Shown here one piece after another: positions 1 to 9,205 of a stretch of 23,434 nt of DNA (its first letter is position 1; each line of letters opens with the position of its first letter). The stretch covers positions 1 through 23,434 of the forward strand of contig JAULBX010029181.1 of assembly GCA_032358255.1 (NCBI GenBank), in the 5' to 3' direction. The notes beneath the pieces were generated by a model. It had not been told where the DNA came from. It saw only the letters and a program-made list of their open reading frames with translations, and made no database searches. The stretch is from Heterotrichella gracilis (Eukaryota > Sar > Xanthophyceae > Tribonematales > Xanthonemataceae). A program made the translations under genes and the position numbers.

Positions 1-41
1 CCGCCGCCCGCGCCCGGCCACCGCGGCCACGGGGGCCGCCG

Positions 42-231
42 TCAGCAGGGCACGCGCCACACCAGCACCCCATCCAGCAGCCGCAGCGGCAGGCGGTTGG
101 TGGGGGTGGGGGGCGGCATGGCGGTGGGGGTGGGGCGCCACACCGGGGCGGGGGTGGGTACAGGGGGGGGCGGGGTGGTGAGGGAGGTCGGGGGTGGGGC
201 AGGGGTGGCGGCAGGTCTGGGGTGTAACTCC
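42..231 (-). CDS. Possible 3'-terminal exon of an unidentified Pro-rich protein (partial)
   Basis: Read on the minus strand, a good acceptor (TTGTGGACAG) ends at 232. It is followed by an open frame running to a TGA at 44-42. The frame encodes a Pro/Thr/Ala-rich stretch of about 45 residues and then a more ordinary tail containing LPLRLLDGVLVWRV. The sequence underneath is a G-rich, low-complexity tract on the plus strand, so the proline richness may reflect composition rather than selection. A second minus frame is also open across part of the tract. No family is recognised. No upstream exon of this gene could be placed between 232 and 2300, so it may not be a gene at all. Confidence 0.2.
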
Positions 232-437
232 TCTGTCCACAAGCAAGACATTTGTATGCAGTGTGGCGCCAATTTTCCACATGCATAGTTTAACGTTTAT
301 GGTCACAGTGGTGTCTGACACTGTGGTGACTCACGTGCAAGCAGCCCCTAAATGCCGGGCAGGCAGACTGAGTGTGCGTGTGACATGTGGTCATGACTTC
401 AGTCATTTTCAAAATGGTTGGCAAATTGGCACTGCCA

Positions 438-453
438 TTGAATGGCCATTCAA
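438..453. repeat. Perfect 16-bp palindrome
   Basis: TTGAATGG is followed directly by its reverse complement CCATTCAA, with no spacer. It is the first of several palindromes in the next 400 bp. Confidence 0.8.
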
Positions 454-786
454 ATAAGTTTTTTTAAAGCTTAATCTCCAGCAATGATCACCACGGCCTG
501 GCATCAGTGATCATCGATGATGATATCATGTCATGAATCATCAGATGACAGTGTGCCACAGCTGGCAGCTGGTCCAGGACCAGGGATTTAATCTAATTTA
601 GCAACACTTGCAGTGTTTGAGAGTCACGGACTCCGAGCTTGGATAATAGCACTATCAGTACAACTTATTACAGCTTTCGTTTCAATATACATCAGATTGC
701 AATTCGCGGTGATCCACAGCCGGTGCTTCCAGACGGTGTCACCTGACAGACGTGCGGCAGCCTGCTGCAGTGGCACTGACTCAGTG

Positions 787-837
787 GCTGTTGCACGGTG
801 CAACAGCCCGAAACTTTCAAGGTGAATGATTCACCTT
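787..837. repeat. Two adjacent perfect hairpins
   Basis: GCTGTTGCA (787-795) pairs with TGCAACAGC (799-807) across a 3-base loop. AAGGTGAAT (819-827) pairs with ATTCACCTT (829-837) across a single base. Two 9-bp perfect arms within 51 bp are unlikely by chance. They could form cruciforms or be the end of a foldback element. Confidence 0.75.
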
Positions 838-868
838 TCAACATCCAATGGAGTCCATCGAGATTTCA

Positions 869-1290
869 GATTGAATCTGACGGACGATGATCAGCATGAT
901 GCTCTGCAGCTACTTATAATTAGTCTAGCAGGTGTGCGGCGTGCACGCGCTTTTTTATATATTTTTTTTATTTTGAAGGTGTCCACGTTACAGTTGCAGC
1001 CGAAGGTCCCGGCACGCCAAATGGAGGCGCAGCACGCTGGAGACGCCGGTCAGCCAGTTTATCTCTCCTTTCACCACAATCCTAGGGCAGCCACCGGTAA
1101 AATCACAAAACAAAACACAAAGACCTGCCCTTCCCCCATGTGCCTGGGCCTGCCACGCCACGCCGCCATCCCAGCGCATGCACGCGCGCTGTGTGCGGCC
1201 ATCCACCTGAATCAGATCATCAACCTGAGATAGTCTAGCAGGTGTGCGGCATGTCTACCTGCTGATCATCATCATCAATCTGATTCAATC
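869..1290. repeat. Segment bounded by inverted repeats and carrying a 20-bp direct repeat
   Basis: The sequence at 869-895 resembles the reverse complement of 1261-1290: both share GATTGAATC at one end and GATGATCAGC at the other, with small indels between. Inside, TAGTCTAGCAGGTGTGCGGC occurs exactly at 921-940 and again at 1231-1250. The 420-bp size and inverted ends suggest a small non-autonomous (MITE-like) element. No transposase frame is present and no clean target-site duplication was identified. Confidence 0.45.
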
Positions 1291-2258
1291 CGAGACAGTC
1301 AACAGTTGTTGATACTTTGAAAGTTTAAGAAATTCTTCATAATGCATTGCCCAGATATCCATTCAGTGCCCAAAAATCCACAGCCCAACCATCCACATAC
1401 ACAACCCACACACGTTCCTAGCCAACTCAACACTCCAATCAACCGCATAGTATGCGGATCAACATGCCTCAAGCATCATAAGGCATGCTGCTCCCTGGCA
1501 GCAGCACTGCAGTCTCTCTCCAAATCATCAACAACTCTTCTCCAAATGCTCCACAATGCGCTCCAAGTGGGTTTCGAACAGTGATAGCCAAGTCCCCACC
1601 CAGCTCCGTGCAAGCGCAGCGCAGCCACTGACCCCAGGGTGCAGCCACTGGCGCTGCGGCCCTGCCTTGGTGACTGCACAAGGATGACCCCCAGCATGGT
1701 GCGCAGCTTGTGTGCCGACAGGGATTCCCTGGGATCAGAGCTGTGAGGCTGCCTACATTTAATTCAATCGGATGGTTTGGCCGGTTGCAATGGCAAATCA
1801 ATCAGATTATTCGCATGCATGCAACTGGGTTGGTTGGTTCATGTGTTGGTTGCCTGAGTCGACCATGCATGCAAACTCCTGCAGTGCCACACACTCAGCT
1901 GCGCCGTGATCAATGACTCATTATCAATGAAGGCTCATTAAGAATGATGAAACAAACGGCAGAGCACTTCAAACAACTTGCAACGTACTATGTCTGCAAC
2001 TTAAAGCCAAAGCAGTACCGGCATGCCATTACAACGTACCTGCGTCCACCACCACGCGGTGTGGCTGTCCTCAAGAGCGCTTTGAGAACCATTTGAAGCC
2101 AGGTGAATATGGCCTTGCGTAGAAACGAAACATAGTTATGACTAAGCATATTGGCCATACAACACAGAAAATCGGCATCATGATCCTCATCAGGGCAGTG
2201 AATAAGCTTTGTCAAAAACTAACTGGGTGACCATATGAGACACAGAAGCACACAGCAA

Positions 2259-2263
2259 TTACA
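2259..2263 (-). terminator. TGTAA poly(A) signal candidate
   Basis: TGTAA reads on the minus strand 54 bases beyond the stop codon at 2317 of the candidate coiled-coil gene. TGTAA is the usual green-algal polyadenylation signal. Its position gives modest support to the terminal exon at 2317-2426, but a five-base motif is easily found by chance. Confidence 0.3.
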
Positions 2264-2316
2264 ATTGCAAGTTAATTGCGGGCATTTCCATCAGACATGA
2301 CAACACTCCCCAGCAG

Positions 2317-2749
2317 TCATCCCACCTGCCCCTTTACGCGCTCCAGCTTCTCCTGCTTAGCCCTGAGCAGCTCCCGTGTGCGCTGTAGCTCCAGGCGAGC
2401 CGCCTCTTTTGCTCTCGGCGAAGGACCTGCAACGTCCGCACCCGACATGCGGTACCACAGTCAACCGAGACGCGCTGCTTTGCAAGCTTGCACCCATTAG
2501 CGCTGGTGCAGGTGCTCGCAAAGCGCAACATATCAGTAGCACGCAGGCTAGCGGGCCTCCAAGCACATGTCAAAAAAACGGCACTGCTGTAGCACCTTTT
2601 TACTTTTTCATGGTCACCTAGGAACCTATAGCTATCATCTATGGCAGCTGGCTAGCCAGCGGTCTGCTGATCAGCTCCAATCTGCACCTCAGCTGCAACC
2701 TGCCTAAAAGGTTGGCGTCCAGGTCGGAGGTGCTGCGGGTGCTAGCCAT
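2317..2749 (-). CDS. Candidate small coiled-coil protein, two exons
   Basis: The better part is the exon 2426-2317. It follows a typical acceptor (GGACGTTGCAG) and encodes a charged helical run including ARLELQRTRELLRAKQEKLE, then KGQVG and a TGA. Leu spacing fits a coiled coil. A possible first exon starts at the ATG 2749-2747 (A at -3, G at +4), encoding MASTRSTSDLDANLL. A GC donor after 2704 (TTTTAG/GCAGGT) would join it in frame and give about 51 residues. The ordinary GT donor after 2700 joins out of that frame. CAG/GTGGGA at 2326 could instead be a donor, making the exon internal. No family is recognised. The first exon is inference; the terminal exon is the more credible element. Confidence 0.33.
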
Positions 2750-3710
2750 GCTCCGTCGGGCTATGCACGTTGCTTGACATGCATGCACGCACCAAACAAG
2801 CCTGCTCTTGCCAGCGGTGGGCGCATGCAGGTGCTCAGTCCAAGGTAGAGCACCAGGAGAGCGAGGAGGGCGCCATGCAACACGCTTCGCGTGTGGTTGC
2901 TACATAGGCCGGGTACCCCGGGGGGCTGTTGTACCTGCACGGGTGAGTGTAGTGATTGTAGGTCAACACAACCATTGCCCTAGCTGACATCATGACGATG
3001 CCGTACACAACAAAAGGCAGTGATTAGTTATTTACCATGCAGACCTACACCAAAGTTATAGTCCAAAATAGTGTTTGCATAAGGCACAAAAGAGCAAATT
3101 GAAATACCCTGCTTCTATCCTCCGACGGGGAAATGCTTTACCGATAAAAAAGAAATTTCTCTGGAACATATGGGGCCACGCTGGTCCCACAGTTACGCAA
3201 AAGAGTCACTGTTTCGGTAGAAATTGATTGACAAGCAAGGGTCAAGGGGATATCCCCGCAGCAGCTTCGATTGTGTTTCTTACCGCGCAAAGTTGCACCG
3301 GTGTGAACCAGCTTAATCCCCAACTGCAGCAAAATTACACATACCGGAGCATGTGTGGCTGGACCAGGGACCTCTGCGATATCTGGACAGGAATTCCTGC
3401 TCTCAGGAAATAGGCAATCCCATGGCTGCAACTGCGGGCGGTGGGTTCGCCCTGTAGAGTAGCCAGCCCACAGCGTGAAGCTTCGAGGGACGGGCATCGA
3501 CACAGCAACTGCATAAGCACACATAATTGCACATTGCTCACCGTTGCCACTGCCCTGCGCCGTCCTGCCCTGCACAATCCAGCCCTGCGCATGCGTGGTC
3601 TTCTGCCTAGGCCTGTTTGTGTGTTCCACTGCTGAGTGGGCACTGCCTGCTCTGGTGCATAAAAATGGTTTAGAAATGGCAAGGGGGCATATATCTCTGT
3701 GAGGAGAGAC

Positions 3711-3762
3711 GACCAGCGTCTTGATGACGAGCGTCTTGATGACGAGCGTCTTGGTGACGAGC
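3711..3762. repeat. 15-bp minisatellite, about 3.5 copies
   Basis: The unit GACGAGCGTCTTGAT repeats at 3711, 3726 and 3741 with one base change in the first copy and one in the third. A partial copy follows from 3756. Confidence 0.9.
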
Positions 3763-4265
3763 TGCACTAGCTGCACCCATGGTACCTGGGGCAGGTCGCT
3801 GGCACCGAAGAGACGAAAAAACAGTGTGGGCGTTGCTGCGCCTGTTTGACCCTGAGTATATGATGGACAAGCCAAGCCCAGCAAGACACGCCATGCTCAT
3901 CACAATAGCCACCTGTGTCACCTGCAACAACCCAACCCAAAGCTCAATATCAAGCGAACATCAGTTCCAAGGACTGGAGGCGAACCCCTGGCAGTCTCTC
4001 GCGCACCACAGGGCGCCAACAAAGAATGAGGTCGTAAGTAAGAGCTTTGAGAACTCCGGCGAAGTGTTCGCAAGAGGGACACATGAACAGGCGTGGTGTC
4101 TTTATGCATGCGCATTGACAGTTGCATGCATGCATGTGCTCACTGCGGTGGACCACCCACAGCTCGGCAAAGACGCGAGGGATCAGCCTCCAGTGTATCC
4201 GTCTGAGATGTAAACCAGCCTAGTCAAGCACGGGGCGAGTTCCACTAGGGGCTCGCTTTTACTAG

Positions 4266-4441
4266 GCACTGGCACCAAGGCTCAGGGCAACTTGAGTCGC
4301 AAGCAGGCCCAGCTCCAGACCCAGCACGCCACCGACGCCTTGGCCGCCGCAGTTGCATGGCCCAGGACGGCTCGAGCCCAGGCCCAAGAGCAGCAGCGGG
4401 TTAGGGAGCACTCAACCTTGGCCCAAGGCTTGGGTCATTGA
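4266..4441 (+). CDS. Possible orphan terminal exon, Gln/Ala-rich
   Basis: A frame without an ATG is open from 4214 to a TGA at 4439-4441. Within it, CGCTTTTACTAG ending at 4265 looks like an acceptor. The predicted peptide is rich in Gln, Ala and Arg (for example RKQAQLQTQHATDALAAAV) and could be helical. No upstream exon with a matching phase was found and no family is recognised. It may be the decayed end of a gene or mobile element, or chance. Confidence 0.15.
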
Positions 4442-4628
4442 TAGCAAGCAGCAGCACACATATCGAAGTATTGTTGTGCCTGGCTAGCTAGCTGGCTGCA
4501 AGCCTCCGGCGCAGATGCAGTATGGGGTTCCACTACCGCAAGTTGGGGACCTATTGCCTGCACACCATATATGCCCAGATACCATGGCGGCGACATCGGT
4601 GCGCATGGGCAATGTGCAAGGTCCTTAA

Positions 4629-4648
4629 AGGGTTTAGGGTTTAGGGTG
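4629..4648. repeat. Interstitial telomeric repeat, about 2.5 heptamers
   Basis: AGGGTTTAGGGTTTAGGGTG matches the plant-type telomeric heptamer TTTAGGG. It is the only intergenic example in the window; the others lie in introns. Confidence 0.85.
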
Positions 4649-4687
4649 GGACCCACCTGGTGAATGCTCATTGAGTAGGTTCGAGAG

Positions 4688-4811
4688 TCTGACAGCAGTA
4701 CGTTGTACGACATATTACAACACTACATATGCCAAGCCTATTTCATCTGAATCTGACAGCAGCATAGTATGACGTATTACAGAACTACATATGCCAAGCC
4801 TGTTTCATCTA
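4688..4811. repeat. Tandem duplication, two diverged ~64-bp copies
   Basis: Both copies begin TCTGACAGCAG (4688 and 4752) and share a core containing ACTACATATGCCAAGCC and TTTCATCT. They differ by scattered substitutions and a small indel. Each copy carries TTACA, which on the minus strand reads TGTAA (4719-4715 and 4781-4777). They therefore form a possible paired poly(A) signal for minus-strand transcripts coming from the right. Confidence 0.85.
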
Positions 4812-5112
4812 ACGTCTATGGACGCCGGTCTTGTCATATGATGGCTATCAGGATCATGCATACTGGGGTAACTGGCCGTAGAATGAACAATGGCAACTGA
4901 GGCAGTGTTTAACAAACTGTGACTATCCATCAGCCAGCAAATGTGACGTGCTGCGAGGCACCCTGCAGAGGTCAAGCCTGCCATCCTGGAAGGGACAATG
5001 GCAGCAACCGCCTGAAAACTGGCATGGCATTAGCCACAACATCCTGTGTGACCATGCCTTGCCGCAAAGAAAAATCCCAGGGCCCCCCTAAAAGTACAAC
5101 CATTATGGCCCC

Positions 5113-5440
5113 CTAGTGTACAGCTGACAGTCCTGCCATGGTGCTGAATGACCTGTCCGTACAGTCAGCAACTTCCTTTCCGAAACTGTTCACTTTGGGA
5201 AATATACCCCGTGTAGAAATTACCACTACATCACCACACACCCATCCGCCTGCCGAAAATATATTCCTTGCCTTCCTGCCCAGCGACAGCTGCTGAAAAT
5301 TCCACAGACAGGCACTGGAAAAGGCGCAAATGCTAGTGGTAATCAGTGTTTGGCCAACATTATTATGTTCACTTGCTGTCTTACCAGGTAATGGCAAAGA
5401 CAGCAATGCTCTTCTCTGCACAAGTGCGTAAACAATGCAT
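5113..5440 (-). CDS. Candidate two-exon small ORF (85 aa), or 3' exons of DnaJ-Fd
   Basis: An ATG at 5440-5438 opens a frame to a consensus donor (ACCTG/GTAAGA after 5385). A strong acceptor (GCGCCTTTTCCAG, ending at 5315) reopens the same frame at 5314, which runs to a TAG at 5115-5113. The product would be 85 residues and includes RNIFSAGGWVCGDVVVISTR. Against it: codon use is less GC-rich than in neighbouring genes and no family is firmly recognised. A second acceptor at GCACTTGTGCAG inside the first exon allows it to be a downstream exon of the gene ending at 6039. The nearest TGTAA for minus transcripts is at 4781-4777, beyond this ORF, which suits either idea. Confidence 0.22.
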
Positions 5441-5769
5441 GCGTTGTGAGGCACGGCGAGTCAGCTGCCAGCCACTGAACCCCCTCCCTCCCTCCCTCCT
5501 AACCTCCCATGGAACCCAGCGCCACCGCTCCCCTGTGCACCCGCCACCAAAATAATTGCAGCTCGACAGTCCCTCCCTCCCCTTGCTCCCCCCTCCCATC
5601 CCACCCTTGCTCCCGCACAGCTTGCAGCCCCTTGAGACAGGCAACACCACCCACAGGCTCCCCTGTGCCATATTAAAGAGGAGGTGCAGCCATCCAGCAC
5701 CACCCATCGCCACACCGCTGCGTGCATGGCTGTGGCACCTGCCCTGGCGCCGCAGGCCCAACCTCTCGC

Positions 5770-6087
5770 AGCGACCACCCTCCCCTCCCCATATCGTACA
5801 CCACGGGCTGCCCAAGCAGCCCACGCCATCCCTCCTTATCGTACACGGCAATGGACACCAGCGAGCGCTCACTAGCAGTGCCCGCACCCCCGCCAGCAGC
5901 CCACCTGACGCCCCCCCTGGAGCTCCAGAACCCGCTCACCTCTCCTTGTCACACACAAAATGATGGGCACCAGCCAGCGCTCGATGGCAGTCACCGCCCC
6001 CCGCCAGCAGCCCGTCTGGAGCTCCACGGCCAGGCCGCTCACCTCTCCTTGTCAAACACAGTGACAGGCACCAGGGAGCGCTCGATG
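5770..6087 (-). repeat. Tandem duplications of the DnaJ-Fd 3' end
   Basis: The end of the last DnaJ-Fd exon, its stop codon and flanking sequence (6001-6087) recur as a close copy at 5890-5987 and a poorer copy at 5815-5880. A fragment lies near 5770-5800. The first copy keeps the 15 bases around the stop (5937-5951) exactly. In both full copies the coding part resembles ERSLVPVTVFDKER. The nearest copy has a 2-base gain that breaks the frame, and the next has lost the stop. They look like decaying duplicates, not alternative exons. Confidence 0.8.
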
Positions 6088-9000
6088 GGGATGGTCCCCC
6101 CCCGCGCGTTCGCCTCCTCCGCCTCCCGCCATGTGCGCGCCCGTCGCCTGCTGCCCACCTTACTGGTATCCCTCTCCTCCTCCTTGACCCCCCCCTCACG
6201 CATAACAAAGCTTGAGAAGGAAGCAAAGCTGGCGAACCAGCCCATCTGCTTCTTCTGCAGGGCTTCAGCTGCCTCCCTGCGCGATGCCTCCTGGGCCGGG
6301 GAGTATACGTTGCCCTTGGCGGCCTCCTCCTCCCTGGGGGGACACACGGGTGGGGAGTTAGCGACTGAAACGCTGTAACAGTCAACAATGACTCTGAAAT
6401 CTGAGGTATCATAAGTCTAATATGGCTTACATTCATTTCAGACTCGTACATAGAGTCCAATAGCAATTTTGGCTTATTTGGATGTCTTATTGGTACTTTC
6501 TTTCTTGTGCAGTGCCATGGCTTCCCTGGTGCCGCTTAGCTGACCGGCTGTGACCCTGTGATCTAGTACACCCCCCCTGTTCTAAAGAAACCCATGCAGC
6601 ACATGCAATACACCATGCACATGCTGCCCAGCACCCCATGCCTGCACTCACTTTAGCTTGCGCAGCTTGAGGAAGCGCGCGGTTGCCTCAAACACATCCG
6701 CCATGCCGCGGCCCTGGCCCGACATCATGGCCCCCACGTTTACCCGCTCGCTCTTGAACTGGGTCACAAACTCGAGCGCAGGAAGGTCCTCCTTGTTCAC
6801 CTGTGGAACAAGGTGTACATAAATTACAACTATAACAACGAACCAATATAGAAAAGGACTTATTACTTGGTTAATAGCAATAATAGCAACATACAGATAG
6901 ATACAAAACCCTATAACCCAGGATGTAGGGTGAAGCAGCTGAATGGCTTAGGAGCCATGAATAGTTAGGGTGTAGGTCTTAGGGTTCAGATATTATTGTG
7001 CTCATCCAATGGAGCAGCTGACTGGGACATGAATCCTCAATGTTCAGGGTGTAGGGTTTACTGTCAGGGTTTAGGGTTTAGGGTTTGAGGTTCAGGGTTC
7101 AAGGTTTCTCACCCAGTGGATGCAGCTGACTGGGCATGAGTCAATCGCCGCCTGCAGGTTGTCCTCCTTGTCCACCCACTGCGCAAACACACGCGAGCGG
7201 CCATACAGCGACTCAATGCGGAAGGTGGCGGGCGCCTCCCACATGCAGTTCTTGCACCCAATGCACGTCTGCTCGTCCTGCAAGGGGAGGGGGACGCTCA
7301 GCCGTAGAGTGCGCCCACATCCCAGCTGCATGTAGCTCACCAAGCAACCCTAGCACAGGGTTTGAGAAAGCTGCTGCATGCAATCCATACACACCCCGCT
7401 CGATTGGTTGGCTGGTGCAGGTTCTTATCGTAAATAAAACCAATCGACTTAAATTTAGCGCCACACGCGGCAATGCCATCAAATTATGCGCAACAGTACC
7501 CCCCCGGTCAAGATTCAACTGCCACCCCCATGCCCCTCCCGCCCCCCCCTCCCCCAACCGGATCACAACTGTCAACCCCTGCCCATCCATCCCTCCCCAC
7601 GCACCACGAACACCGCCCTGTTCTCCGCCGGATCCTCATTCTTGCCCAGGTCTGTGTTTGCGCACCACTTGCTCAGCAGCTGGCCCGTGTACCCGTCCAC
7701 GTTGTCCTGCAGCGCCTGCTGGAGCTTCTGGTTGTACACGCTCCGGTCGTGCTCGCTGCTCAGGATCTCATATGCCTGCAGTGGTGACGCTTAGGCAGGT
7801 GAGTAGTTACTGGCGGCCTGGTGGCTGCTGGGTGTAGATGTCACGGGGACACGCCCTGCCCTGTTTTTTGCTATGCATGCAGAGCTTACAGACTGCTCAG
7901 TGAGTTTGCACGCCCAATCTTCACGCTTGCTTGGCACTATCAGCTCCGCACCGGCAGTGTGGGTACAAAGGCGCCAGAGTTACAAGCGCTACTTGCGGTA
8001 TGGCGTAGTAGCGTGCCGCACGCAGACGTGGGTGGGTATCTAGGTGACGGTGTTTGGGCACTGCAATGGTGAGCTGCATGTGCTTCCAGCCTATGCAACC
8101 AATTAAGGGTTTAGGGTCACGCCGAGGGTTTAGGGTCACGCCAACAAGCGGTATGTGCCCCACCTCGTTGAGCAGCACGCACATGTCGTGCCCCGAGTCG
8201 CCTGTGAAGTCTGGGTGGCACACCTTGGCCAGGGCACGGTAGGCAGCCTTGATCTCAGCGGGAGAGGCGTCGTCGTGCACCTGCGCGCACAACCACAGCG
8301 GGTCCATCAGCCTTGGGCAGCTGAGGTTTGGACGGGCAACATGGGCAAACCACCAACTTATGACCCACACCATCGGGTCCAGTCACAGCTATGTGCGTGC
8401 CCCCGGGGGGATGCATCAACCGACAGTAGCCACGCGCCATGCGTTCCTGCCCCACAACACCCTTGGCATGCATACCCAATACATGACTACCCAGCCATGT
8501 AAACGTATTGAACAGACGCACTGGCTAACAAAGAGGAGCTAGGGAATAGATAGAGGCACTGCCCTCCTGTCTACTTGCTCCCCAGCCCTGTTGGGGGCGT
8601 CCCTCCAATGGGTGTGGGTACAAGGGAGTGAGGTCACAAGCACTTTAATCTTTGAAGCTGCAGTGGCTCAAGCCCGTGCTTTCTGACTCACCCCCAGGAC
8701 CTCGTAGTAGTCCACTGTCCCTGCTGCAGTGAGGAAGCTTGGGGCTGCCCGAGCCACCTGTGCTGACCTGGCTGACCCTGCAGGTTCCATAGGGCTTCAT
8801 GCAAGATGTGGGGCAGGTAACATGCAGGCCAACACACTCAACAAGTCACGTGCAGGCAAGAACGAAGTGGCTATTGCGTTGGCAGCCAAGGGCTACAGCC
8901 AGGGTTTCCCCAGGGCTTCCCCAAAGCTTCTCAAAAGTGCGGGGCGATGTCGTGTACCAAGCATACCACGAGCGAAGCAATTGCATGGCCGATCGTGGGC

Positions 9001-9205
9001 AGTTACCCCGTTTTGCACCATGGATGCAACCATCACGCACGAAAGAGCTACAGCTGCGTTGACGTTTACCTTCATGGCTGGGCGCTGGGTGCCGATGGTG
9101 CAACCCAGGGTTTGGGCAGCGGGGGAGCCGGGCGGGCTGCGGTCTGGCTGAAGTTGAGGTGGGGCATGGGCGGGTCGCCGAGGGGTGGCTGGTCACGGAG
9201 TGCAT
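6039..9205 (-). CDS. Chloroplast J-domain protein with a 4Fe-4S ferredoxin domain (CDJ3/4/5-like)
   Basis: Seven exons on the minus strand: 9205-9070, 8723-8692, 8280-8164, 7775-7605, 7277-7113, 6800-6652 and 6333-6039. They join in frame to give 354 residues. Residues 1-45 are Ser/Thr/Pro/Arg-rich with no acidic residue before position 45, as in a plastid transit peptide. The J-domain runs from about 48 to 113 (DYYEVLG, then HPD at 78-80, the motif that stimulates Hsp70). A bacterial-type ferredoxin domain follows at 153-207, with CIGCKNC (157, 160, 163) and CPVSC (200, 204) supplying 4Fe-4S ligands. A conserved-looking C-terminal helical region completes it. Plastid proteins with this architecture are known in Chlamydomonas and plants as redox-active Fe-S co-chaperones of plastid Hsp70. 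The ATG at 9205 is the first in-frame one with a good transit peptide. The stop at 6039 overlaps a consensus donor (GAGAG/GTGAGC), so extra 3' exons are possible. No TGTAA lies within 1.2 kb downstream. Confidence 0.92.
6932..7105. repeat. Telomeric-type repeats with decayed copies of the exon 5/intron 5 junction of DnaJ-Fd
   Basis: The real 5' splice site region is 7108-7147. A copy lies at 7001-7041, sharing GCAGCTGACTGG and most flanking bases. Between them (7042-7105) are perfect and degenerate TTTAGGG units. A poorer copy lies at 6932-6964, followed by further degenerate TAGGGTG-like units. In the 7001-7041 copy the splice donor GT has become AT, so it is not usable. Confidence 0.8.
8102..8144. 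repeat. Telomeric-type repeat in DnaJ-Fd intron 3
   Basis: AGGGTTTAGGGTCACGCC occurs twice in tandem, 20 bp apart, just inside the 5' end of intron 3. Here each telomeric heptamer pair is fused to a non-telomeric CACGCC tail. Confidence 0.85.
8506..8578. repeat. Dispersed repeat B, copy 1 (DnaJ-Fd intron 2)
   Basis: It contains TTGAACAGACGCACTGGC and, further on, GGCACTGCCCTCCTGTC. Both blocks recur in the same order and at about the same spacing at 13032-13105 in SIN3 intron 10. Confidence 0.6.

Larger units (their letters stand above)
290..2300. other. Gene-poor stretch with palindromes; no convincing gene
   Basis: No frame here has the composition, splice sites or recognisable motifs seen in the four real genes of the window. 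The open frames are short and overlap on both strands. The stretch is less GC-rich than the coding parts. It contains a dense set of perfect palindromes (438-453, 787-807, 819-837), a 20-bp exact direct repeat (921-940 and 1231-1250) and an inverted repeat (869-895 with 1261-1290). It could be an old, degraded mobile element plus intergenic DNA. Confidence 0.5.
2750..5112. other. Intergenic region with small repeats; no convincing gene
   Basis: I see no frame here that is clearly coding. A 248-codon minus-strand frame (3138-3884) is open but has no recognisable domain and crosses a 15-bp tandem repeat. The stretch holds that minisatellite (3711-3762), a TGCATGCA-rich patch near 4105-4136, a candidate exon at 4266-4441, a telomeric-type repeat at 4629-4648 and a 64-bp tandem duplication at 4688-4811. 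Confidence 0.5.

Noticed and set aside
3138..3884. 248-codon minus-strand open frame
   Set aside because: It has no recognisable domain and Leu/Val repeats arise only from a 15-bp tandem repeat. A different frame on the opposite strand is also open, and no splice or poly(A) context supports it.
5815..5987. DnaJ-Fd 3' copies as additional coding exons
   Set aside because: The nearer copy has a 2-base gain breaking the frame. The farther copy lacks the stop, and neither has a convincing acceptor in the right phase.
5556..6378. Plus-strand Pro/Ser-rich open frames over 135-218 codons
   Set aside because: They are antisense shadows of the DnaJ-Fd last exon and its duplicated copies in GC-rich, pyrimidine-rich DNA.
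7136..7837. 233-codon plus-strand frame, Pro/Cys-rich
   Set aside because: It is antisense to the ferredoxin and J-domain exons, whose minus-strand frame has clear motifs and phase-consistent splice sites.
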